Translations under genes and position numbers: made by a program | Shown: one piece after another, positions 21,856 to 30,380 of the stretch | Layout of the letters: every line of letters starts with the position of its first letter | Position numbering within the stretch: position 1 is the first letter of the stretch | The notes under the pieces: model-generated | Seen by the model: only the letters and a program-made list of their open reading frames with translations | What the model was told of the DNA's origin: nothing | Databases searched by the model: none | Origin: Falciphora oryzae | Lineage: Eukaryota > Ascomycota > Sordariomycetes > Magnaporthales > Magnaporthaceae | Direction: 5' to 3' | Assembly: GCA_000733355.1 (NCBI GenBank) | Contig: JNVV01000069.1 | Location: 18,018-82,017 of the forward strand | Length of the DNA stretch: 64,000 nt

Positions 21856-22722
21856 ACGTGGTTCACAAGCGAGTCGCGCACACAAGCGAGTCGCGCATTT
21901 CGAAATCTCATACTAAACGCAGTTTTCGACATCCTTGCTAACTCGACCAATTTTAATCCAAATTCGATGCAATTTTGTACATAACATTTTAACTATATAC
22001 CTGATTTTATGTAATTATCTTAAATTTTTATTATTACCCCTTTAAGGTTAGTTTGAAACACTGTATAATATACTGTGTAAAATATGCAAATTACTTTAAA
22101 AAAGTAATAATAAAATTTTGTAAAAATCTAAGAAAATTAAATTACATTTGCTACGTAACGTGGTTCATCACCGAGTCGCCTATATCACCGAGTCGCCCAC
22201 TTTAAAATTCCATACTAAACGCCGTTTTCGACCCCCCGGTTAAATCCACTAATTTTTTATAAAATTCCATGAAAATTTAATATGTTATATTTAACTATAG
22301 AATTGATTTTATGATTATTTTTCCAGATTTTTATTAGCATTATTTTAGGAGACTTTTAAACACTATGTAAAACACTGTGTAAAACACTGTGTATAAATAG
22401 TAAATCACCTTAAATAGCAATGATAAAAATCTGGAAAAATAATTATAAAATCAATTATATAGTTGAATATAACATATTAAATTTTCATGGAATTTTATAA
22501 AAAATTAGTGGATTTAACCGGGGGGTCGAAAACGGCGTTTAGTATGGAATTTTGAAGTGGGCGACTTGGTGATATGGGCGACTCGGTGATGAACCACGTT
22601 AATTAAATACAACCTGTTTAAATTTGGTTAAATTTAGGCTTAAATTGGCTAAGTTAGCAAGGGTGTCGAAAATCGCGTTTAACACGTGATTTCGAAGTGC
22701 GCGACTCGCTTGTGAACCACGT
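21856..22722. mobile_element. Palindromic MITE copy 4 (type B), host of copy 2
   Basis: ACGTGGTTCACAAGCGAGTC at the left and its inverse at the right, with TA at 21854-21855 and 22723-22724. The left end has the CACAAGCGAGTCGCGC unit twice, the right end once. Copy 2 is inserted at 22157/22600, leaving about 423 bp of its own sequence. Confidence 0.85.
22158..22599. mobile_element. Palindromic MITE copy 2 (type A), nested in copy 4
   Basis: 442 bp, ACGTGGTTCATCACCGAGTC...inverse, TA at 22156-22157 and 22600-22601. Near-perfect fold-back along its whole length with a loop of repeated CACTGTGTAAAA. Confidence 0.88.
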
Positions 22723-22805
22723 TACAACTGTTATTTTTTAATTAAATCGACAGTTTTAATATAAAAAACCGGTTTTGTTTTATTTTAACGAATTTTATAT
22801 ATATA

Positions 22806-23253
22806 ACGTGGTTCATCACCGAGTGGGTCACATCACCGAGTGGGACACTTCAAAATCCTATATTAAACGCCGTTTTCGATACCCTTGTTAAATCGACCAA
22901 TTTAGCGTTAAATTCTATAAAAATTTAATACGTTATATTTAACTATATAACCGATTTTATATATTTTTCCCTAATTTTTACTAGCGTTATTTATAGTGGG
23001 CCAGTCCGTTAAAGTTTCCTCATACTAAATTTAATATGGAGAAATTTCAACTGATTATTACGTAATAGCTAAAGCTAGTAAAAATCAGGGAAAAATATAT
23101 AAAATCGGCTATATAGTTAAATATGACGTATTAAATTTTTATAGAATTTAACGCTAAATTGGTCGATTTAACAAGGGTATCGAAAACGGCGTTTAATATG
23201 GAATTTTGAAGTGTCCCACTCGGTGATGTGACCCACTCGGTGATGAACCACGT
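22806..23253. mobile_element. Palindromic MITE copy 3 (type A)
   Basis: 448 bp, ACGTGGTTCATCACCGAGTG...inverse, TA at 22804-22805 and 23254-23255. Arms pair over nearly 200 bp. The centre (about 23000-23060) is a less symmetric loop of about 60 bp. Confidence 0.88.
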
Positions 23254-23676
23254 TAATTATAAAAGTTTGCAAAAACGCTCGTTATTTACAATATATAATA
23301 AATATATTTTATTTTTATTTTTATTATTTATATTAAAAAAATTAAAAAATAAAGTATAAATAATATTTATAACGTGGTTCACAAGCGAGCCGCGCACACA
23401 AGCGAGTCGCGCACTTCAAAATCTCATACTAAACGCAGTTTTCGACATCCTTGCTAACTCGACCAATTTTGATCCAAATTCGATGCAATTTTATATATAA
23501 CGTTTTAATTATATACCTAATTTTATGTAATTATCTTCGATTTTACAACCCTAACCCGGGTGAGATATTAAAAATACAGGGGTTAAATTAGCGCATTTCT
23601 TAATATCTCACCCGGGTTAGGGTTGTAAAATCGAAGATAATTACATAAAATTAGGTATATAATTAAAACGTTATTG

Positions 23677-25572
23677 ACGGTGGTGCTCCCCAAGCCAGGG
23701 AAAAATACGGAAGATAGAAAAACAGCAGGGGGGTGGCGACCGATCGCACTCCTTTCGTCCATATCCAAAGTTATAAAGGCGATCGTGGGAACACGGATCG
23801 CAACCGAGGCGGAAAAAAGAGGATTGTTACCGGAAAGGCAAATAGGCAACAGAAGGAAACGCAGCACCAAGCTCGCCATTAGACAAGTAACAAACACCGT
23901 AATAACGGCGTAGAACCACGGCGCTACAGCCTCGCTGCTACAGCTCGACCTATCAGGAGCATTCGACAACGTCAACCACACCAAACTTTTCGATACCCTA
24001 CGAAAACAAAGATTCCCGCCAAAAACAATCAAATGGATTAAAAGCTGGCTGATAGGCAGGACGGCCCGGCTCCGGTTCGATAGAAACACGTCTACGCCCA
24101 TACAAATAACAGCAGAAGTACCACAAGGCTCACCACTTTCACCCATACTGTTTATCCTATACATCGCGCCGCTTTACGACAAATTGGAAAAAATACCAGG
24201 GATAACGGTAGTCGGCTTCGCCAACAACACCAACCCCTTGGCAATAGGGGGAACCACGGCGGAAACGGCCCGGCTGCTGGAACGGGCTTAAAACACGTGC
24301 CAAACATGGGCAAAAAAGACAGGAATAACGTTCAACGCGGCCAAAACTGAGCTGCTCCATTTTACCAAAACCTTGGACCGGACCCGGGTCCGCACCGGAA
24401 ACACACAGGTGCAACCAACGCCATCGGCGAGATTCCTAGGAATCTAGCTAAACCACAAGCTAAACTTTAACGCCCACACTAAGCAGGCAAGGGGCAAACA
24501 AAAAAAACAGCAGCTTGCGGTAACAAAACTCGCGGCGGCAACGTAGGGAAGCAGCCTCGCACGCGCGAAGCAGCTGTACGCGGTCGTATGCCGCAATGCA
24601 TTGGCCTATAAAGCGGCAACCTACCACCTACCAACGGAACCCCGAGGTCGGCCCCGGGGCGCAGCCAAGGAGATGGCGAAAAAACAAAGAGCATGTTTTA
24701 AAGTGGTGGCTGGAGCTTACAAAGTAACCTTATTAGCACACCTCAAAACAGAAACCCACGTGCCGCCTTTGGACTTATACTTAAACGAAAAGGTTATAAA
24801 CACGGAAAACAAATGGGAAGAAACCGGGATGACGTAGCGCATTAACGAAATGACAGCGAAGGTAACGGACCGTTTCCAAAAATTCGGCTACAAAGAACGA
24901 AAAAAAAGGCCCCACCCCTAAAACGGACAAGCGAAAAAAGAGTGGGTAACACGATAGGACCGGCCCGAAACAGCGCCAAAACCGAAACAAACACCCGTCT
25001 TTTACGGAAAGGATTGGAAATTTAAATATAAGCACGTAAGGCGCTAAAACCCCAACGTAACAATGGAATAAAAGTTAAAAATGGCCAATACGACGGCAAT
25101 AGCGAGGAAAACGAACCGGTATAAGACCGCGTACTTAGCGGACAACCCCCTATTTACGGAAGAAATGGTTAAATACCACGAAAGGATACCAAAGGCATAT
25201 AGCTCGGTAGCAATCCAAATTAGAACGGAAAAACTAGGGCTAAATTCGTTCCTATTTAGCAAAGGCGTACCCGACGCGGCGACGCCACTGTGCGAATGTG
25301 GCAGCGGATAAAGGGAAATAGCGTGGCACGTATTAACTTAATGCGCCCGATGGGACAAACAGCGGGAAAGCACCGGGCTAGCGCAAACAGATAGCCGGAA
25401 AGCGTATTTCGAGCTGTAAGAAATAGGGGGCACACCGTTTAAGGAAATAGCACGCATAATATTTCGCACAAAAAGATTATTAAATTTTAGGGCGGTTAAA
25501 AAGGCAGGGAGGGAACGCATAAGGAAAGAGGAGGAAAAGCAACGCTACCAAGCCGAAAACGAACCGAATTAA
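23677..25572 (+). pseudogene. LINE reverse transcriptase and C-terminal region, heavily RIP-mutated
   Basis: The + frame shows GWRPIALLSSISK, LDLSGAFDNVN and VPQGSPLSPILF, the core blocks of LINE RT. The catalytic box reads Phe-Ala-Asn-Asn where the family has Phe-Ala-Asp-Asp. A zinc-finger-like tail CECG...H...C sits near 25290-25350. At least eight in-frame TAG/TAA codons fall mostly where Trp or Gln is expected. LINE copy 2 has Gln (CAG) at one of these sites (24836). Confidence 0.88.
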
Positions 25573-25714
25573 AAAAGACCATAAAAAAGCAAACGAAGAT
25601 TAAATGCAAGCTATAAAGGCGGACCCGAACCGCACGCGGAGTAACGGCCTCGGAAACGGGCACCTACCAAAAGCTAAATTACCTAAAATCACGAAACAAA
25701 ACGCCGGACCCGAA

Positions 25715-25985
25715 GGGCCCGCCCGCGGCTGGGACCCGGAGTAGAGCCGGGCTAACGTACGCGAAAAAGCCACATTAGGACGCCATAATACGAGTACCAA
25801 TACAGACGTTTCGCTACGAGGGCGAGACCCGATACTAAGGCGCTGCCCCGGTTGGGACCCGGAGCGGAGCCGGGCTAACTTACGCGGAAAAGCCACATTA
25901 GGACGCTACAATACGAGTACCAATACAGCCGTTTCGCTACGAGGGCGAAACCCGGCACCAAGGCGTTGCCCCGGCGCAACACACC
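25715..25985 (+). repeat. Two ~120-bp tandem units near the LINE 3' end
   Basis: GGGACCCGGAG-AGAGCCGGGCTAAC starts each unit, followed by CACATTAGGACGC, AATACGAGTACCAATACAG and GTTTCGCTACGAGGGCGA. The same two units occur in LINE copy 2 at about 52795-53050 on the minus strand. Confidence 0.8.
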
Positions 25986-26398
25986 CTCATTCCCTTGCGT
26001 ACTTTCCTTTTGTTCCATTAATTATAAGGACGCTTCTACGACGGAACCCTTACGAGCAGTTGTATGAAAACAAGCAAACGGTACCACTGTTCAACACAGC
26101 AGGACCGTATACGAAAAGCAGACATAGTTTTTACTCCCAGGCTCCGGAGCGGGGGCGACACGCACCCGAGGACGAGTTCAAGGGTTTTTACATGTAAATA
26201 CTACATAGTAGAGGCACCGAGGTCTTTTACAAATATAACGGACGTATGAATAATAATAATTAAAACGTTATATATAAAATTGCATCGAATTTAGATCAAA
26301 ATTGGTCGAGTTAGCAAGGATGTCGAAAACTGCGTTTAGTATGGGATTTTGAAGTGCGCGACTCGCTTGTGTGCGCGGCTCGCTTGTGAACCACGTTA

Positions 26399-26725
26399 TA
26401 TATAATATTTTAACGTTAAATATTAGCACGGGGGAAAGCGATACCGCTATAAAAAACCTTCACAGGGAAAGCCCAGATTTAATTTATATAACGCAAATCA
26501 TTTTGCATTTTTCCGATTTTTATTTAATTAATTATTTAATATTTTATATAATTTATATATATTTATATTTGATTTTTACGGCCGATATAATACGTGCACC
26601 TATATAAAAATTATATCGCTATAATGCCTGAATTTCGGGCTATTTTATGCATATTTTTACGTTTAAATGCACGGCTTATCAACGGAGTTATAATATATAC
26701 CGGTAAATGCGTTATATCAAAAACG
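26399..26725. other. AT-rich remainder of the 21016 element
   Basis: AT-rich sequence after MITE copy 5, no gene seen. The GC-richer right terminus of the composite element starts at about 26730. Confidence 0.5.
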
Positions 26726-26935
26726 TCACGTGCGGGCCAACAGGTGGAGTGCGGCCAATTGGCACCTTCCTTCCTCAGACCAGATGGAGCGGAATTGGGG
26801 GTGGTGGTTTGATTGGCTGGAATTTGATGTGGCTAGAAGTGGGGAAAAAGATACATGCGGGGCCGCTCCCATCTGGGCTGAGCCTCTGAGACTACAATTT
26901 GCTAGCAGCGCAAAAACAAAAGGTTGAGCCAATTT

Positions 26936-27563
26936 TGACTGTACCGCTAGTACAAATTAGGCTTAATTTTGGCCTGAAACGCCTTCTTACAAGCTGGGTA
27001 CTTTATTTAACCCCTTGTTAGACCTCTCTCATTATTGCGGACGCTGACAAACCTGTTTGGGTGCGGGGCACCGGCCAAAAACGGTTAGGCGTGTCGAGAT
27101 AAAATGAAAATCCCCTGTCTTTTGGCGTCCGCAATGATCATTTCAGTCTTGATCATTGCGGCCGATCACGCCCCAAGACCACCACCAACGATGCCTCGTC
27201 CAAGTTTGGGGTCGAGCCGACTCCGAAAACGAAGCAACCTTGCCGTCCAACGGACGGACCCACCGCTTGGCCACCCCGCGGCCGGCAGCTGCCCACCAAC
27301 TCTCGAGCTCTGTCTTGGTCTCATCTTTGTGGGAGCTTGGCCTCGCACAGCAGCTTCTTGGTTCCTCGGCATGCCGAGACAGCACACGCGTCCTCGCTTC
27401 ACGCCATCGTCATTGACAGCCACCACGTGGGGTAGCACCTTATTGCGGCATCCCCCTTTGCCTGCCCGCTGATGCTTCGACTCTCGCACGCAGCCCAGAC
27501 CATAGATCAGACGACGTTATAGCCTGAATACAGGAGCTCGACACGCTCGCCATCTTCACCAAC
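26936..27563. other. No clear gene; border between transposon block and gene island
   Basis: The first ~120 bp may still belong to the Harbinger element. A perfect 12-bp stem, CCGCAATGATCA and its inverse with a 9-nt loop, lies at 27129-27161. A 122-codon frame from 27104 starts with a hydrophobic stretch but has no other gene features. The stretch includes the beta-mannosidase upstream region. Confidence 0.45.
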
Positions 27564-30380
27564 ATGGTCCCTGCAGTCACTCGGCTGTTGTCGCGAGGCT
27601 GGGAGGTCAGGCTCAGCGCGCCGCCAGGGAGCGAGAGGGGCGAGGATCGATGGCTCCCGGCCAGCGACCTCCCGACAGAGATTCACCTGGACCTGTTCCG
27701 AAATGGCATCATCCCAGACCCCCATCTAGACTTCAACGAGCTCGCCGTGCGCTGGGTCGCCGACCGCCAGTGGACCTACCGCTGCCGCTTCGACGCCCCG
27801 CCCGAAGGGACAACCGACCTTGTCTTTGAGGGCCTCGACACCTTTGCCACGGTGTCGCTGAACGGCGACGAGATCCTAGTTTCCGAGAACATGTTTGTGG
27901 AGCATCGGGTCGACGTCACGGGAAAGCTTCGCTCTCGCACAAGTCCAAGCGAAGAGGCTGTCAACGAGCTCGTCATTACCTTCGACTCGGCCCGCAAGCG
28001 GGGCCTGCAACTCGTCAAGGAGCACCCGGAGCACCGCTTCATCGTGCATCAGACCGAGATCAGCAGAGGCCCGGTCCGCAAGGCACAGTATCAGTGGGGC
28101 TGGGACTGGGGCCCTATCCTGCAGACCTGTGGCCCCTGGAAGCCTGTCAAGCTGGAGACCTTTGTGACGAGAATCGAAGATGCGCGGGTTTCCTACAGCT
28201 TGAGCGAGGATCTCGGCAGTGCCCGCGTGACGGTCAAGGTGCGGACGCACGGGCCAGCGCCACCAGCAAGATGCCGCATTACACTCAACAACGAGACCGC
28301 CTATTCAGGGGAAACGGAAACCGCCTCCGGGACGCAAGAGTTCGAAGTGGGCTTCGACATAGAGGAGCCTCAGCTGTGGTGGCCGCGAGGTTTCGGCAAG
28401 CAGAACATCTACAAGGTCGAGGTATTCATAATGTCTCACGACAAGGAAATTCTCGACACGGTCAGCAAGAAGATTGGGCTCCGGCGAGCCGAGCTCGTCA
28501 GGGAGAATGATGCGTTTGGAGAGTCGTTTTACTTCCGCGTCAACGGCGTCGACATCTTCTGTGGTGGCTCGAACTGGATTCCAGCGGACAACTTCCTCAC
28601 CAGGACAACGCCCGACCAGTACCACGACTGGATCGTTTCGCACATCGCCGAGGGCAACCAGGCCATGGTGCGAGTCTGGGGCGGCGGCATCTACGAGCAC
28701 GACGCCTTCTTTGACGCCTGTGACGAGGTCGGTGTTCTGGTCTGGCAGGACTTTGCCTTTGCCTGCGCCAACTACCCAGCGCACCCATCGTTTCTATCCT
28801 CGGTCGAGACGGAAGCGCGCCAGAACGTCAGGCGCCTGCGCCACCATCCGTCGCTCGTCATATGGGCCGGCAACAACGAGGACTACCAGATAGTCGAGCG
28901 ATACAACCTGAAATACGACTTCGCCGACAAGGACCCGCAGTCGTGGCTCAAGACCGACTTCCCAGCCCGATACATATACGAACACCTCCTTCCCAAGATC
29001 CTACAGGAGGAAGACCCCGGCGCCATCTATCGACCCTCGAGCCCCTGGGGCAACGGCACCAGCACGACGCTCGTGGTGGACCCGGCCGTAGGCGACGTGC
29101 ACCAATGGGATGTTTGGCACGGAGCAATAAAGCCTCACCAGCAACTTCCCGGCATGGGAGGCCGCTTCATCAGCGAGTTTGGCATGCAGGCATACCCGCA
29201 TGTCTCTACAATGTCCCGCGCCATCACCGACCCGTCTCAACGCAGCCGCCCCGGCACTCTCGCGCTTGACTTCCGCAACAAGGCAATCGGCCACCAGCGG
29301 CGCCTGCTGACCTACCTGGGCGAGAATGTGGACCTGCATACCCCTACAGGCACGGCAACACCATCTTCACTCGAAGGCTTCACCTACCTGACGCAGGTCG
29401 TGCAGGCCGACGCGATGCGGTCCGCCTACGATGGGTGGCGGCGGCATTGGGGCGACGAGACGGGCGCGCGGCGCTGCGGTGGCGTTCTTGTTTGGCAGCT
29501 CAACGACTGCTGGCCCGCCGTCAGCTGGAGCCTCGTCGACTGCGACGGTGTACGCAAGCCCGCCTGGTACGCGGCCCGTGGCGCGCTGAGGCCCGTCGTC
29601 GTCTGTGTTCGCCGGCCCTTCTTCGACTGCGCGTCCCGTCCGGCCAACGGGCAAACATGGCAGCGCGACACGGGCCACGTCGACCCCAGGCGGGCTTGGG
29701 GCGCTGGCCCTGGTGCCGTCGGCCGTAGGGTAGTGTCTGACCTGTGGGTGTCCAACCTGACTACTGACGAGCTGGAGGGCGAGCTGCAAGTCAGCTTCGT
29801 GTCCATCAGGACCGGCAAGGTGCTGCGGCGGCTATTTGCGCAGCCGCTGGAGCTGCGGATCCAGGCCAACGGAACGACCGAGGTGGCTGCGAAGCCTAGG
29901 CGCGAGGGTAGACGAAGATCCTCAGCGGCCAACAAGACAGACGACAACACCGCGGTGGCGACGTCGACGGACGAGGACTCGTCCGCCTTCAATCCCGCAG
30001 ATGCGGACCCTTTCGTCATACACGCACAACTCAGCATCCGGCCGGTTGACGGAGAGGACAAGACCGCAGTCCAGAGAGTACATGACGTTTCTTGGCCTGA
30101 CCCGCTGAAGTACATCGACTTCGGCAACAGAGGGGTCAAGGTCAGCATTGGTGACTCCAGCGAGGAGCAAGGCGGGAAGCAGACCTGGATCCAGGTCGCG
30201 GCAGAGCGGCCCGTCAAGTGCTTCGTGTTCCAGGAGCGGCCTGGGGTTCGGCTGAGCGACAATGGCTTCGACGTGCTTCCGGGCCACCCCGTTCGAGTCG
30301 AGGTGCACGGCTGCCAGCCGCGGGAGCTGAAGTGGATGTACCTTGGGCAGGAGAACCAGGAGGCCGATTGGAGTGGTTGA
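27564..30380 (+). CDS. mndB: Beta-mannosidase, GH2 family (type B, intracellular)
   Basis: Uninterrupted 938-residue frame. GH2 order is visible: an N-terminal sugar-binding beta domain (LPTEIHLDLFRNGIIPDP, then WTYRCRF and FDSARKRG), an immunoglobulin-like domain, and a TIM barrel holding the acid/base Glu439 in WAGNNEDY and the nucleophile Glu538 in FISEFGMQ. A C-terminal accessory domain with an Arg/Ser/Asp-rich low-complexity linker (about residues 773-810) follows. It removes terminal beta-1,4-mannose from manno-oligosaccharides. No signal peptide is seen, as in the fungal type B enzymes. Length is somewhat above the usual ~850 because of the linker. The start ATG was chosen because it opens just before the conserved N-terminal block. 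Confidence 0.9.
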   Translation: MVPAVTRLLSRGWEVRLSAPPGSERGEDRWLPASDLPTEIHLDLFRNGIIPDPHLDFNELAVRWVADRQWTYRCRFDAPPEGTTDLVFEGLDTFATVSLNGDEILVSENMFVEHRVDVTGKLRSRTSPSEEAVNELVITFDSARKRGLQLVKEHPEHRFIVHQTEISRGPVRKAQYQWGWDWGPILQTCGPWKPVKLETFVTRIEDARVSYSLSEDLGSARVTVKVRTHGPAPPARCRITLNNETAYSGETETASGTQEFEVGFDIEEPQLWWPRGFGKQNIYKVEVFIMSHDKEILDTVSKKIGLRRAELVRENDAFGESFYFRVNGVDIFCGGSNWIPADNFLTRTTPDQYHDWIVSHIAEGNQAMVRVWGGGIYEHDAFFDACDEVGVLVWQDFAFACANYPAHPSFLSSVETEARQNVRRLRHHPSLVIWAGNNEDYQIVERYNLKYDFADKDPQSWLKTDFPARYIYEHLLPKILQEEDPGAIYRPSSPWGNGTSTTLVVDPAVGDVHQWDVWHGAIKPHQQLPGMGGRFISEFGMQAYPHVSTMSRAITDPSQRSRPGTLALDFRNKAIGHQRRLLTYLGENVDLHTPTGTATPSSLEGFTYLTQVVQADAMRSAYDGWRRHWGDETGARRCGGVLVWQLNDCWPAVSWSLVDCDGVRKPAWYAARGALRPVVVCVRRPFFDCASRPANGQTWQRDTGHVDPRRAWGAGPGAVGRRVVSDLWVSNLTTDELEGELQVSFVSIRTGKVLRRLFAQPLELRIQANGTTEVAAKPRREGRRRSSAANKTDDNTAVATSTDEDSSAFNPADADPFVIHAQLSIRPVDGEDKTAVQRVHDVSWPDPLKYIDFGNRGVKVSIGDSSEEQGGKQTWIQVAAERPVKCFVFQERPGVRLSDNGFDVLPGHPVRVEVHGCQPRELKWMYLGQENQEADWSG

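Larger units (their letters stand above)
23675..26255 (+). mobile_element. Non-LTR retrotransposon (Tad1-like) copy 1, 5'-truncated
   Basis: Flanked by the 16-bp duplication ATAATTAAAACGTTAT (23659-23674 and 26256-26271). The 3' end is a short AAT/TAA simple repeat preceded by GGACGTATGAA, the same end as LINE copy 2. The 5' end begins inside the RT domain, a usual truncation. Confidence 0.88.
23372..26396. mobile_element. Palindromic MITE copy 5 (type B), split by a LINE
   Basis: ACGTGGTTCACAAGCGAGCC at the left and its inverse at the right, TA at 23370-23371 and 26397-26398. Both ends carry two subterminal repeat units. Its inner palindrome (23535-23640) encloses a TAATATCTCACCCGGG-type stem. 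LINE copy 1 interrupts it at 23674. Its own length is about 428 bp. Confidence 0.86.
21016..26894. mobile_element. 5.9-kb composite non-autonomous DNA element, 17-bp TIR and 9-bp target duplication
   Basis: The termini TAGTCTCAGAGGCTCAG (21016-21032) and its exact inverse (26878-26894) are flanked by CAATTTGCT on both sides (21007-21015 and 26895-26903). A 9-bp duplication is typical of Mutator-like elements. Subtracting nested insertions (MITEs at 21856-22722, 22806-23253 and 23372-26396) leaves roughly 1.5 kb of AT-rich sequence with no coding capacity. The first ~350 bp resemble 51047-51395, and the last ~140 bp resemble, inverted, 50898-51030. Confidence 0.85.

Noticed and set aside
15990..27025. 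Possible Harbinger terminal repeats (CAAGGGGGGTTAGGTACC near 15996; inverse of CAAGGGGTTAAATAAAG near 27010)
   Set aside because: Similarity is short and gapped, and the three-base flanks do not match, so element ends could not be set.
27104..27472. 122-codon frame with a hydrophobic start upstream of beta-mannosidase
   Set aside because: The remainder is low-complexity Pro/Arg/Ser sequence with open frames on both strands; more likely upstream untranslated DNA.
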